Program-made: the position numbers and the translations under genes
Shown here: positions 18,071 to 27,041 of the stretch, piece after piece
How positions within the stretch are numbered: the first letter of the stretch is position 1
How the letters are laid out: each line of letters starts with the position of its first letter
Notes under the pieces: model-generated
The model's input: the letters and a program-made list of their open reading frames with translations, nothing else
Told to the model about the DNA's origin: nothing
Database searches by the model: none
Source of the DNA: Cellulomonas humilata
GTDB taxonomy: Bacteria > Actinomycetota > Actinomycetes > Actinomycetales > Cellulomonadaceae
Reading direction: 5' to 3'
DNA: 64,000 nucleotides
Assembly (NCBI RefSeq): GCF_030814415.1
Contig: NZ_JAUSVB010000003.1
Coordinates: forward strand, 310,001-374,000

Positions 18071-18955
18071 ATGGTCAGCAACGAGACCAAGGGCGCACAG
18101 GTGGTGCCTCTGGGGCAACCTGTCGTCGGTGGTTCGAACGAGCGCCCGGTAGGTCACGGCACCGCCGGGCTGGAGGACGTCGAGTACGACCACGGTGGAC
18201 GGCTCGCAGCGGTGCGCGCGGGCGAGCTCGGGTCGGTGCACTCCTGGGAGCTGGTGACGGCCGTCGACGGCCCAGGCACGCGCCTGACCGTGTTCCTGGC
18301 CGGCTGCCTGCTGCGGTGCCTGTACTGCCACAATCCCGACACGCTCGAGATCCGACGGGGCAAGAGCGTGACCTCCAAGGAGCTGCTCCGCCGGGTCAAG
18401 CGCTACCGCGGCGTCATGAGGGCGACCGGCGGGGGACTGACCCTCTCCGGCGGCGAGCCGATGGTGCAGCCGGCCTATGTCCGCACGCTGCTGCGCGGCG
18501 CCAAGGCGATGGGCGTCCACACCGCGATCGACACCTCCGGCTTCCTCGGAGCATCGTGCACCGACGAGATGCTCGACGACGTCGACCTGGTGCTGCTGGA
18601 CGTGAAGTCCGGCCTGCCCGAGACGTACAAGCGGGTCACCGGTCAGGAGCTGGCCCCGACGCTGGCGTTCGGCCGTCGCCTGGCAGCGCGCGGCACGGAG
18701 GAGGTGTGGGTCCGCTTCGTGCTCGTCCCGGACCTGACCGACGCGGTCGAGAACGTCGAGGCGGTGGCGCAGTACGTCGCCTCGCTGGGCTCGGTCGTCA
18801 CCCGGGTCGAGGTGCTGCCCTTCCACCAGATGGGCCGCGACAAGTGGGCCGAGCTCGGCATGACGTACGAGCTGGACGGTGTCCGCTCGCCGGAACCCGA
18901 GCTGCTGGACCGGGTTCGGGGCCAGTTCCGTGCACACGGGCTGACCACGTACTGA
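18071..18955 (+). CDS. pflA: Pyruvate formate-lyase activating enzyme (radical SAM)
   Basis: 294 residues. The radical-SAM cluster motif CLLRCLYC places Cys79, Cys83 and Cys86 as ligands of the [4Fe-4S] centre. VDGPGTRLTVFLAGC before it and LTLSGGEPM (SAM-binding GGE) after it are PflA hallmarks. It abstracts a hydrogen from the Gly726 region of PflB. The N-terminus is about 50 residues longer than E. coli PflA. The extra part is low in secondary-structure signal, and its first ATG (18071) lies 16 bp after the pflB stop. Start codons further in were not obvious, so the extension is probably real. Confidence 0.96.
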   Translation: MVSNETKGAQVVPLGQPVVGGSNERPVGHGTAGLEDVEYDHGGRLAAVRAGELGSVHSWELVTAVDGPGTRLTVFLAGCLLRCLYCHNPDTLEIRRGKSVTSKELLRRVKRYRGVMRATGGGLTLSGGEPMVQPAYVRTLLRGAKAMGVHTAIDTSGFLGASCTDEMLDDVDLVLLDVKSGLPETYKRVTGQELAPTLAFGRRLAARGTEEVWVRFVLVPDLTDAVENVEAVAQYVASLGSVVTRVEVLPFHQMGRDKWAELGMTYELDGVRSPEPELLDRVRGQFRAHGLTTY

Positions 18956-18963
18956 CCCGTCGC

Positions 18964-18984
18964 CCGTCCGGGTACGTCGGACGG
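18964..18984 (+). terminator. Stem-loop after pflBA
   Basis: Perfect 7-bp arms CCGTCCG and CGGACGG with a 7-base loop, 8 bp after the pflA stop codon and before a convergent gene. No T-run, so a moderate call. Confidence 0.5.
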
Positions 18985-19114
18985 CCTCAGAACCCGAACC
19001 ACCCAGGGACGGACGGAGCGCACGGACGGAGCGGTGGCTCCGGAAAGGTCTCTGACCTGCCAAGACCGTGACATCGTTCGGTCCCTCCACACTCGGAGTG
19101 TCACGCCCAACGAG

Positions 19115-19801
19115 TCAAAGAAGGACGTCGACGCGGTCGAGGTCGGCCGGGCGGCGGCCCTCGAGCGCGCACACCGCTGCGAGGCGGTTGGTGACCCCGA
19201 GCTTCCGGTACGCGTTCTCGAGGTGCTTGCGGACGGTGGCCGGTGCCACGACGAGCCGCTCGGCGATCTCGGCGTTGGGGAGACCTGCCGCCACCATCCG
19301 CAGGACGCGCCTCTCCTGCGCGGTGAGCGAGAGCGGCGCCGCCGGCGTCGGACGCTCGCGCAGCAGTCGCTCGAGCGCCGGGGCGACGAGGCCGAGCAGG
19401 GCTCGGTCCCGAGCCGAGAACCGACTCCTCCGGCGAACCAGCCACAGCCGGACGACGTGGCCTGTGCCGTCTCGGACCCCGACCGTCAGCAGGTGGGGGG
19501 TCCAACCCACGGACGAGCTGTCGCGTGGAGGTGCTCCCAGGAGATCGTCTTCGCCGAGCGGGACCGGAGCGGTGCCGGCACGCAGGGCATATCCCTTCGT
19601 CCAGTCGTGGAGCATGCCCACCGCGCCGACGATCGCACCCGTCCCGTCGAGCAGCGTGATGCCGAGCGCGTCGCAGTCGACCAGCCGGGCGAGGTGGGGC
19701 AGGACGCACTCTCCCGGAAGGGCCGCGCCGGGCGCCGGCTCGGAGGCGAGCAGTGCGCGCACGACGGCCTGCTCCCTCTCGCGCAGCAGCAGGTCGGCCA
19801 T
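19115..19801 (-). CDS. LuxR-type HTH regulator with N-terminal sensor-like domain
   Basis: 228 residues. The C-terminal 65 residues are a GerE/LuxR helix-turn-helix (LSLTAQERRVLRMVAAGLPN, then EIAERLVVAPATVRKHLENA). The N-terminal 150 residues look GAF-like (CVLPHLARLVDCDALGITLLDGTG) and lack a response-regulator phosphorylation pocket, so a two-component partner is not expected. The start at 19801 (MADLLLRERE) has GGAGAG upstream. It is divergent from the haloperoxidase-like gene across a 172-bp spacer holding a perfect palindrome (19888-19903). It may control that gene (inference). Confidence 0.85.
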   Translation of the reverse strand: MADLLLREREQAVVRALLASEPAPGAALPGECVLPHLARLVDCDALGITLLDGTGAIVGAVGMLHDWTKGYALRAGTAPVPLGEDDLLGAPPRDSSSVGWTPHLLTVGVRDGTGHVVRLWLVRRRSRFSARDRALLGLVAPALERLLRERPTPAAPLSLTAQERRVLRMVAAGLPNAEIAERLVVAPATVRKHLENAYRKLGVTNRLAAVCALEGRRPADLDRVDVLL

Positions 19802-19887
19802 GGCTCGCTCTCCGTGCCCACCGGCCCCGACGGGCGACGTCCCGAGTCTCGTCCCCATGCCCCCCGGCGTCCAGCGCCGGTGGAGCG

Positions 19888-19903
19888 CCGCGAAGATTCG
19901 CGG
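19888..19903. promoter_or_regulatory. Perfect palindrome between luxR-type and haloperoxidase genes
   Basis: CCGCGAAGATTCGCGG: 7-bp arms with a 2-base centre, in the middle of the divergent spacer. It could be an operator for the adjacent LuxR-type protein or a short hairpin. The short centre and divergent context favour a dimer binding site. Confidence 0.45.
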
Positions 19904-19973
19904 AAAATGCGCATGGCCGTCACGCCGCCGCCGGTTCGAGACTGGGACGAAACCTCGAGGGAAGGTGCGTCTC

Positions 19974-21182
19974 ATGCACCCACGTCGTCGCATCGTCGCG
20001 GCTGCCGCTGCCGTCCTGCTCGCGCCGCTGATCGCGGTGCCGGTCGTCGGATCGGCGGCGAGCGCCGAGCCGCTCGGATCATCGATCGCCGTCGACTGGC
20101 AGCGGACGGCGAACCGGACCATCTACACCGAGGCAGGCAGTGCGCCGCCGCTCGGCGCGCTCTACCTCGCCTTCACGTCGCTCGCTGTCCACGACGCTGC
20201 GAAGAAGGCGCAGCGGCACGGCATGCACGCAGCGGCGGCCGCGGTAGCGACGGCCGCGCACGACGTGCTCGTCGAGTACTTCCCGGCATCCGCGGTGGCG
20301 CTCGACACCGACCTGGCCAACAGCCTGGCGAGGGTCCGCGACGGCGCGAAGCAGGACGCCGGTGTGGCCATCGGTGCCGCCGCCGCGGACAGGATGATTG
20401 CCTCCCGCGTCGACGACGGCCGTTTCGACCCCGCGTACGTCTACAGCAAGCCGCCCGCTCCTGGGGTCTGGCAGCCTGCGCCGGGGGGCGCGATGGCCCT
20501 GCCCTGGCTGGGCTACGTCGACCCGGTCGTGCACATCCGACCCGTCGTCCTCGACGGGCCGGACCCCATCACCAGTGCCGCCTACGCGCGGGACTACGAC
20601 GAGGTCCGCGCGGTCGGCAACGTCGGCTCGACGACCCGCACCGGCGACCAGACGGCGATCGCGCAGTTCTTCGGGAACAACCCGATGTTCATGTACCGCA
20701 CGGCGGTGTGCGACCTGCTCGCCGCCGAGCCGCTGGGTCTGCTGCCGACGACCCGCCTCTTCGCCCGGATCGACGCGGCCGTCGTGACCTCGTTCATCGC
20801 GACCTGGCGGCTCAAGTACGAGATCGGGTATTGGCGGCCGTTCCAGGCCATTGCTGGCGCGGACACGGACGACAACCCCGCGACCACGCCCCAGGACAAC
20901 TGGGTGCCCTTGGTGGCCAACCCGGCGTACGCCGACTATACGAGCGGGCACGCCAACGCGACGTCGCCTTTCGCACAGGTGCTGCGCCGAACGCTCGGTG
21001 ACGACACCGCGCTGGTTCTCAAGGCCGGGGCCATCACGCGCAGCTATGCCACGCTGACCGCGCTGGAGCACGACGCCCTCAACGCCCGGATCTGGGGCGG
21101 CCTCCACTTCCGAGACGCCATGGACGACGGCTACTACCTCGGCCACACAACGGCCGACCGCGTGATGCGGGCCGTCCACTGA
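19974..21182 (+). CDS. Secreted vanadium haloperoxidase-like / PAP2-superfamily enzyme
   Basis: 402 residues. A signal peptide occupies residues 1-31 (HPRRRIVAAAAAVLLAPLIA, ending at SAASAEP). The C-terminal half carries the three conserved vanadate/phosphate pocket motifs: KYEIGYWRP (K-x6-RP), SGHANATSPF (SGH), and ARIWGGLHFRDAMDDG (R-x5-H-x3-D-like). Family members are vanadium-dependent haloperoxidases or acid phosphatases. The all-helical layout, two-domain length and N-terminal DWQRTANRTI region are typical of secreted actinobacterial vanadium-haloperoxidase homologues. Whether it binds vanadate or hydrolyses phosphate esters cannot be told from these motifs. The ATG at 19974 has GAGGGAAGG upstream. 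Confidence 0.87.
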   Translation: MHPRRRIVAAAAAVLLAPLIAVPVVGSAASAEPLGSSIAVDWQRTANRTIYTEAGSAPPLGALYLAFTSLAVHDAAKKAQRHGMHAAAAAVATAAHDVLVEYFPASAVALDTDLANSLARVRDGAKQDAGVAIGAAAADRMIASRVDDGRFDPAYVYSKPPAPGVWQPAPGGAMALPWLGYVDPVVHIRPVVLDGPDPITSAAYARDYDEVRAVGNVGSTTRTGDQTAIAQFFGNNPMFMYRTAVCDLLAAEPLGLLPTTRLFARIDAAVVTSFIATWRLKYEIGYWRPFQAIAGADTDDNPATTPQDNWVPLVANPAYADYTSGHANATSPFAQVLRRTLGDDTALVLKAGAITRSYATLTALEHDALNARIWGGLHFRDAMDDGYYLGHTTADRVMRAVH

Positions 21183-21235
21183 CGGCCGGGTCGACGACGC
21201 CGGCACGATCTGACCCGGGTCGACCGCGAGGTCCC

Positions 21236-21281
21236 GAGCGGACGACGGGAATCGAACCCGCGCAGCCAGTGTGGGCGACTG
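21236..21281 (-). repeat. Remote att-like copy of the tRNA-Gly 3' end (left island boundary)
   Basis: The first 27 bp (21236-21262) are identical to 31289-31315, which is the 3' end of tRNA-Gly(TCC) plus its downstream base. Similarity continues to 42 of 46 positions through the T arm and the 3' half of the anticodon arm, then stops. No 5' acceptor or D arm is present, so this is not a tRNA gene. It is in the same orientation as the tRNA, the arrangement left when an element integrates at a tRNA 3' end. The next 180 bp to the pfkB gene show nothing recognisable. Confidence 0.7.
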
Positions 21282-21460
21282 CACGTCGCACCGCGCTGAA
21301 CTGCGGTGGTAACTCCGGTACATCGCTGGTTGGAACTGACTCGGAACCGACAGATGGCCGCCGGGCCTACGAGATCAACACCTGCACCGAAGCTCGTCGA
21401 CTGGCTCGGGAACAGGAACCCATCCTGTCCGGCGCTTTGTCGGGTCTGCGTGCGTCCGGT

Positions 21461-22408
21461 CTAGGGATCGCCGGACTCGGCCCCGTCGAGCTCGTGGAGG
21501 CGGGGTGGCGCGGCGCCCGGGCGGGAGACTGTGATCGCGGCCGCTCGGGATGCTCGGCGTGCTGCGAGCTGGACGGCGTGGGCGCGGTTGGCGGACAGTC
21601 CTGGGCGGCCCGCGGCTCCCAGCAGCTGCTCCCGACCGAGACCGTCGATCAGGGCGGACATGAAGGCGTCACCTGCGCCGACGGTGTCCACCACCGTGAC
21701 GACGGTCGGCTCGATGCGCACGACGCCGTCCCGGGTGGCGCACCAGGACCCTTCTCTGCCGAGGGTCACCACGACCACCGCGGGTCCACGATGCACCCAG
21801 TTCTGGGCGATCTGCACCGGATCGGCTCCGGGGTAGAGGTAGGCGATGTTGGCCTTGACCACGTCGCTCAGCTCCACCATCTGCTCGACGCGGGCGGCAG
21901 CTTCGTCGTGGTCGGGGACGAGGGCGGGACGGATGTTGGGATCGAAGCTGATGCTCGACCGGCCACGCATGTCTTCGACCAGTGCTCGGACGGAGCTGGC
22001 GCCAGGAGCCATCAGGGCAGCGATGGATCCTGTGTGGACGTGCAGCGGCGTGCGGGGCGGATCGACCTGCGGCAATGTCCAGCTGATGTCGAACGTGTAC
22101 GTCGCTGCGCCGGTGTGGTCGAGGTACGCCGCTGCGAACGGCGTAGTGGTACCGCTCGCCGCTGGGTCCGGCACGGCGAGGACTTGCACACCGGCTCCGG
22201 CGAGGTGGGCACGGATGAGGCGGCCGTGGTCGTCGTCGCCGAGCTGGGTCATCAAGGACACCTCGGCCCCGAGCTGGGCCAGGCCGAAGGCGACGTTCGC
22301 GGGGCTTCCCCCGGGGTGGGTGGAGGCAGGGCCGGACAGCGGGTGGACGACGTCAGCCACGGCCTCGCCGATGACGAGGTAGCGACGGGTGGGGGAAGGC
22401 GACGGCAT
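21461..22408 (-). CDS. PfkB-family sugar kinase, probable fructokinase
   Basis: 315 residues, ribokinase fold. Signature 1 region PGGSPANVAFGLAQLG (residues 32-47) binds the sugar; signature 2 DTVGAGDAF (241-249) contains the catalytic base Asp247 and the anion hole. Together with the GH32 enzyme it would phosphorylate fructose released inside the cell to fructose 6-phosphate. It is the last gene of the eight-gene operon, 134 bp after GH32, and lies just inside the left island boundary. PfkB kinases vary in substrate, so the fructose assignment rests on the GH32 neighbour. Confidence 0.9.
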   Translation of the reverse strand: MPSPSPTRRYLVIGEAVADVVHPLSGPASTHPGGSPANVAFGLAQLGAEVSLMTQLGDDDHGRLIRAHLAGAGVQVLAVPDPAASGTTTPFAAAYLDHTGAATYTFDISWTLPQVDPPRTPLHVHTGSIAALMAPGASSVRALVEDMRGRSSISFDPNIRPALVPDHDEAAARVEQMVELSDVVKANIAYLYPGADPVQIAQNWVHRGPAVVVVTLGREGSWCATRDGVVRIEPTVVTVVDTVGAGDAFMSALIDGLGREQLLGAAGRPGLSANRAHAVQLAARRASRAAAITVSRPGAAPPRLHELDGAESGDP

Positions 22409-22542
22409 GCTGCTCCTGGGTCTGCGTCGAGAGGTGTCGCTGCATCACGATCTCCGGGGCGGTCGAGGAGAGAGACGTCCGGCGATCCTCGGGTGAGCCG
22501 GACGCCTGACGTGGACGTCGCCATCCCGGCCCGACCGATGCT

Positions 22543-23958
22543 TCAGCTGGGTGACGACGGTTCCAGCCGCACGGTGGTCAGTGGCACGTGGGGGAAGATC
22601 TGCTGGGTGAGCGTGACGAGTCCCTCGTCGACGTAGACCTCGAGGATGCTGGCGTCGACGACGATCTTGAGGTGGGTGGGGGTTCCGGCGCTGAGCAGCG
22701 GGGCGGTGTCGGCCGACGAAAAAGCGGGATGGAAGTCGACGGCGCCGCTGCGGCTCCGGTCGCACGTGATGGTGCGTTCGTCCCCGTCGACGGTGATGGT
22801 GATCCTGCCGCCGTGGGGATCGTCGGATCCGAGGACGACGTCGGTGCGGTCTCCCGGCGCGGACGGCACCTGGACGTCGAAGACCTGGAGACGGGTCGCG
22901 TCGGTGGGGAGCTGTGGCTCCTGTGTGACGCGCAGGACCCCGTCCGAGCACCGGACCAGCTCGAGCTCGCGGACGAGAGACATCGCGGACCGCCACGGGT
23001 GGGTGGGGGTGTCGTTGGCGTAGTCCCAGTTGCTTGCCCAGCCGATCATCAGCCGTCGGCCTTCCGGGGCGTCGTTGAACGACACGGCCGCGTAGTAGTC
23101 GCGCCCGTAGTCCAGCCAGTCGTAGTCGGCGAGGTGAGGGGAGTCCGACTGTCGCTCCGGGACGAAGGTCGAGCCGTCGAAGTCGCCGACGAAGTACTGC
23201 GTCCCGGATCCGCCGGCGATGGCGCCGGGGTTCAGGCTGACCACCAGGACCCACCTGGTCTCGCCGGTGCCGCGGACCTCGAGGGGGAACAGGTCAGGGC
23301 ACTCCCACATCCCCCCCACGGCATGGGCAGGCCCGAAGCGCGACTCCAGGGTCCAGTCGAGGAGGTTCGGCGAGCTGTAGATGACGACCTGGCGGTCCTG
23401 GGCCTCGACCGCGACCATGATCCAGCGGCCCTCGTCGCCGCCGTGCCAGAACACCTTCGGGTCGCGGAAGTCCGAGGACCCGGTGTCGAGCACGGGGTTG
23501 CCGGCGTACCGGGTCCACGTGACCCCGCCGTCCAGGCTGTACGCCAGGGACTGGGCCTGGACTCCCGGACGGCGTGACGCGCTGGTGTACGCGCTGGTGT
23601 ACACGGCGACGAGCGCGGTCTCGCCGGCTCCGGCGAAGCCGGCGGTGTTGCGCACGTCGGCCACGGCGCTGCCCGAGAACACGTTCTCCTCGGGTGTGTG
23701 CGCGATGGCCACGTCATGCTCCGACCACGTGACCAGGTCGGTGGAGGTGGCGTGACCCCAGGACATCGGGCCCCAGATGTTGCCCTCGGAGTTGTTCTGG
23801 AAGAACAGGTGGTAGACGCCGGCGTGGTGGAGCAGGCCGTTGGGGTCGTTGAGCCAGGTGTCCCGGGCGGTGAAGTGGGCGGACGGCCGCAGGTGCGGGG
23901 TGGCGGCCGGCGCGGGCGGGGCGACGTCGGCCGTGGGCACGGTGGGGATCGGGTTCAC
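22543..23958 (-). CDS. GH32 beta-fructosidase (sucrose/fructan hydrolase)
   Basis: 471 residues with the five-bladed propeller motifs of GH32: nucleophile Asp38 in WLNDPNG, transition-state stabiliser Asp166 in FRDPKV, and acid/base Glu219 in WECPD. A C-terminal beta-sandwich follows (about residue 345 on: LKIVVDASILEVYVDEG). There is no signal peptide, so it hydrolyses fructosides after import: sucrose, inulin- or levan-type oligosaccharides. It follows the ATPase gene by 54 bp in the operon. Extracellular levanase is excluded by the lack of a secretion signal. Confidence 0.95.
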   Translation of the reverse strand: MNPIPTVPTADVAPPAPAATPHLRPSAHFTARDTWLNDPNGLLHHAGVYHLFFQNNSEGNIWGPMSWGHATSTDLVTWSEHDVAIAHTPEENVFSGSAVADVRNTAGFAGAGETALVAVYTSAYTSASRRPGVQAQSLAYSLDGGVTWTRYAGNPVLDTGSSDFRDPKVFWHGGDEGRWIMVAVEAQDRQVVIYSSPNLLDWTLESRFGPAHAVGGMWECPDLFPLEVRGTGETRWVLVVSLNPGAIAGGSGTQYFVGDFDGSTFVPERQSDSPHLADYDWLDYGRDYYAAVSFNDAPEGRRLMIGWASNWDYANDTPTHPWRSAMSLVRELELVRCSDGVLRVTQEPQLPTDATRLQVFDVQVPSAPGDRTDVVLGSDDPHGGRITITVDGDERTITCDRSRSGAVDFHPAFSSADTAPLLSAGTPTHLKIVVDASILEVYVDEGLVTLTQQIFPHVPLTTVRLEPSSPS

Positions 23959-24012
23959 GAGAAGTCCTAGAGGTTCGGCGGCGAGCGGATCGGCGGGCGG
24001 CGGCGTCGGTGA

Positions 24013-25074
24013 CTACCCCTCGACCGTGTCCACGGCCAGAGCACGCGAGGCGACGTCCGCGGCCGGCCGGTACAGGTGGCAGCGGACCCAGTGCCGGTCC
24101 GCGGCCGGCCCGACGTCGTGCCGGACGGGTTCGGTACGGCTGCAGACCTGGTTCGGGTCCCCGTCGAAGGGACAGGACTCCGACTCGAGCACGGCGGCGC
24201 GCAGCCTCGCCCGTTCGGCGGGGTCGTAGCTGCCGGCCCGCAAGGGGTCCGGTACGGCGGACAGCAGCAGCTGGGTGTACGGGTGAGCCGGCCGGGCCAT
24301 GAGGGCCGTGGACGCGCCGCTCTCGACGAGCTCACCGGCGAACATCACCGTCGTCCTGTCCGCGACGTACCGCGCCGAGGCCAGGTCGTGCGTGATGAAG
24401 AGCATCGAGATGCCGCGCTCGTCACGCAGTCGGCGCATGAGGTTGAGGACGCCGATCCGGACCGACACGTCGAGCATCGACGTGGGCTCGTCGGCGAGGA
24501 TCACCTCGGGTTCCATGGCGAGCGCCCGGGCGATGGAGACACGCTGACGCTGGCCCCCGGAGAGCTCGAACGCGCGCGAGTCCAGCATGTCCACCGGCAG
24601 GTCGACCGTCGCCATCAGCTCCGCGACGAGCTCTCGCATCTGGTCGGCTCCCTTCGCCCGGCCGTGCAGCCGGGCAGCCCGCTCGAGGAACTGCTGGACC
24701 CGATGGGCCGGATTCAGGGAGCCGAAGGGATCCTGGAAGATCATCTGCACCTTGCTGCGGAACTCCCGGGACGCGCGTCGCGGCTCGCTGCGGAGCACGT
24801 CGACGCCGTCGACGAAGATCTGTCCCGCGGTCGGCCGCTCCAGCCGGGCGATGCAGCGCGCGATCGTGCTCTTGCCGCTGCCCGACTCACCCACCAGTGC
24901 CAGGATCTCCCCGCGCTCGAGGTCCAGGTCGACCGAGCGGAGCGCACGCACGACAGTGCGCGAGAAGAGGCCTCCGACCGGGAAGTCGACGCTGAGTCCT
25001 CGCAGGCTGATCACGGCGTCCGGCACCGCCTCGGTGTCCGCACGGGTACCGGTCGCCGGCGCTGAGATGCTCAT
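24013..25074 (-). CDS. Peptide/nickel-type ABC transporter ATPase (DppF/OppF-like)
   Basis: 353 residues: Walker A GESGSGKS, Q-loop MIFQDPFGSLNPAHRV, signature ELSGGQRQRV, Walker B VILADEPTSMLD. The C-terminal extension has the four-Cys-type oligopeptide-ATPase region (SCPFDGDPNQVCS, then WVRCHLY) that often holds an iron-sulfur cluster in this family. Its ATG overlaps the stop of the other ATPase by 4 bp. It is one half of the ATPase pair energising the DppBC-like permeases. Placement between transporter and GH32 genes suggests an oligosaccharide substrate despite the peptide-type family. Confidence 0.93.
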   Translation of the reverse strand: MSISAPATGTRADTEAVPDAVISLRGLSVDFPVGGLFSRTVVRALRSVDLDLERGEILALVGESGSGKSTIARCIARLERPTAGQIFVDGVDVLRSEPRRASREFRSKVQMIFQDPFGSLNPAHRVQQFLERAARLHGRAKGADQMRELVAELMATVDLPVDMLDSRAFELSGGQRQRVSIARALAMEPEVILADEPTSMLDVSVRIGVLNLMRRLRDERGISMLFITHDLASARYVADRTTVMFAGELVESGASTALMARPAHPYTQLLLSAVPDPLRAGSYDPAERARLRAAVLESESCPFDGDPNQVCSRTEPVRHDVGPAADRHWVRCHLYRPAADVASRALAVDTVEG

Positions 25075-26012
25075 GATCGTCCTCCATCGATGACGGTGCC
25101 CACCGGCACGGGTGCGACCCAGTGGCCGGGCTGTTCCTCGCGCAGGTCCGGGATGTCGGTGAACCGCACCCCCTCGCCCAGGCCCACCAGGGGGGTGACG
25201 GGTCCGGACAGCGGCGGGAATGCGTTGATGAGCGCGCGGGTGTAGGGGTGGCGCGGGTCGGCGAACATGGTCTTCGCGTCGGCCGTCTCGACGAACCGGC
25301 CGGCGTACATGACGGCCATCCGGTGGGAGAGCTCGATCATCAGCGACATGTCGTGCGTGATGAACAGGACGGAGAACCCGAGCTCGCGCTGCAGCTCGGC
25401 GATCTGCGCCATGATCTCCTGCTGGACGACGACGTCGAGCGCGGTCGTCGGCTCGTCCATGATCAGCAGGTGGGGCCGCAGGGCGACCGCCATGGCGATG
25501 ACCACGCGCTGCCGCATGCCGCCGGACAGCTGGTGCGGGTAGGACCGCAGACGTGCCGGGTCGATGCGCACGAGCTCGAGCAGCTCGGCCGCCCGGGCCC
25601 GGGCCTTGCTCTTCGACAGGCCCTCGTGGGTGGTGAAGATGTCGACGATCTGGTCTCCGACGGTCATGACGGGGTTCAGGGAGTTCATGGCCGACTGGAA
25701 GACCATCGCGACCTCCCGCCACCGGAGCGCGCGCAGCTCCTCGGCGTCGAGGGTGAGGATGTCTCGTCCCCGGAACCGGATGGACCCGCCCGTGATCACG
25801 GCCGGCGGGCGCAGCAGCCGCATGATCGCGTTGGCAGCGGTGCTCTTGCCGCAGCCGGACTCGCCGGCCAGCCCGAAGATCTCGCCTCTGCCGATCTGGA
25901 AGCTGACCCGGTCGACGGCGCGCACCGTGCGGTACTCGCCGTGGTACTCGACGGACAGGTCCACGACCTCCAGGACCGGCGCGTCGTCTCGTGACGACGG
26001 GTTCGTGCTCAT
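25071..26012 (-). CDS. Peptide/nickel-type ABC transporter ATPase (DppD/OppD-like)
   Basis: 313 residues: Walker A GESGCGKS, signature [10 protein letters not shown], Walker [13 protein letters not shown], and the oligopeptide-transport ATPase C-terminal region ([14 protein letters not shown]). It overlaps the permease gene upstream and the partner ATPase downstream by 4 bp each (ATGA), an unbroken translational chain. The two ATPases are expected to form a heterodimer under the two permeases. Confidence 0.93.
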   Translation of the reverse strand: MSTNPSSRDDAPVLEVVDLSVEYHGEYRTVRAVDRVSFQIGRGEIFGLAGESGCGKSTAANAIMRLLRPPAVITGGSIRFRGRDILTLDAEELRALRWREVAMVFQSAMNSLNPVMTVGDQIVDIFTTHEGLSKSKARARAAELLELVRIDPARLRSYPHQLSGGMRQRVVIAMAVALRPHLLIMDEPTTALDVVVQQEIMAQIAELQRELGFSVLFITHDMSLMIELSHRMAVMYAGRFVETADAKTMFADPRHPYTRALINAFPPLSGPVTPLVGLGEGVRFTDIPDLREEQPGHWVAPVPVGTVIDGGRS

Positions 26013-27022
26013 CGGTTCACCTCCTGGTGGGTTGCCGAGCCGGGCGCCGCACGGCGGCTGGTCCTGCGCCGGCGGGTGGATCGCAGTCGGGGGTTGGTGA
26101 CCTCGTCGACGCCGTAGTTGATCAGCGCCAGGGCGAAGGCCACGAGGGCGATGGCAGCACCTGAGGGCACGAAGGCCCACCACGTGCCCGACATCAGGGC
26201 TCCGTCGTTGCTGGCCCAGTACAGGTTGGTGCCCCAGCTGACCACGCTGACGTCGCCGAGCCCGAGGAACTCCAGGCCGGCCTGGGCACCGATGCCGAAG
26301 ATCACGGACCCGATCAGGGTGATCATCACGATCGAGGCCATGTTGGGCAGGATCTCCCGGAACATGATCCAGCCCGCACGCTCACCGGTGACGATCGCGG
26401 CGGCGACGAAGTCCTTCCCGCGGATGGAGAGCGCCTGGGACCGCAGGACGCGGGCCGAACCCGCCCAGCCGGTGAACGTGAGGACGAGGATCACCGTGGT
26501 CATCCCCGTCGGCAGGAACGCGGCCAGGATCACCAGGAGCGGAAGGCCCGGGATGAGGAGGAACACGTTGGTGAGCAGGGACAACGAGTTGTCGGCTCGG
26601 CCTCCGAGGTAGGCAGAGGACAGGCCCACCAGCAGTCCGATGAACGTGGCCGCGATGCCGACGACGAAGCCCACGAGCAGAGAGCTGCGCGCCCCCCACA
26701 TGGTCAGGGCAAGGACGTCCTGTCCCTTCGCGGTGGTGCCGAACAGGTGCTCCGCCGAGGGCGGTTGCGCTCCGAGCGAGGTGATGGTCGACGGGTCGCC
26801 GGGGGCGAGGACCGGGGCGAGCAGCGCCACGGCGACGAAGAGCGCGAGGATGATCATCCCGGTCAGCGCCTTGCGGTTGGCGACGAGGCTGTGCCCGAGG
26901 CCCTGACGGACCGGGTGTCGCGGGGGGCGGTCGAGCGCCGCCGGTTCGGTGGGGCCGCTCAGGATCTCGCGGTGATCCGTGGCGACGAGGAGCTGCACCT
27001 CGGATGGGTCGGTAGCAGACAC
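26009..27022 (-). CDS. ABC transporter permease (DppC/OppC-like)
   Basis: 337 residues with a long polar N-terminus (about 45 residues; OppC-N domain), then six transmembrane helices and the binding-protein-dependent transport loop (QALSIRGKDFVAAAIVTGER). It is the second permease in the operon, 19 bp after the DppB-like gene. It has a short basic C-terminal tail (LRSTRRRRTSRR). Confidence 0.93.
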   Translation of the reverse strand: MSATDPSEVQLLVATDHREILSGPTEPAALDRPPRHPVRQGLGHSLVANRKALTGMIILALFVAVALLAPVLAPGDPSTITSLGAQPPSAEHLFGTTAKGQDVLALTMWGARSSLLVGFVVGIAATFIGLLVGLSSAYLGGRADNSLSLLTNVFLLIPGLPLLVILAAFLPTGMTTVILVLTFTGWAGSARVLRSQALSIRGKDFVAAAIVTGERAGWIMFREILPNMASIVMITLIGSVIFGIGAQAGLEFLGLGDVSVVSWGTNLYWASNDGALMSGTWWAFVPSGAAIALVAFALALINYGVDEVTNPRLRSTRRRRTSRRAAPGSATHQEVNR

Positions 27023-27041
27023 GAGTGTTCCTCCTTCCGGT

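Noticed and set aside
18995-19060. Tandem CGGACGGAGCG units between pflA and the LuxR-type gene.
   Set aside because: Two short copies in a convergent spacer, consistent with chance at this base composition; not a repeat family.
21236-21310. A possible second tRNA-Gly with anticodon CCC, because the anticodon-arm-like loop reads CGCCCAC.
   Set aside because: No 5' acceptor strand or D arm can be formed, and base 33 would be G instead of T. Only the 3' portion resembles a tRNA, so it was treated as an att-like copy.
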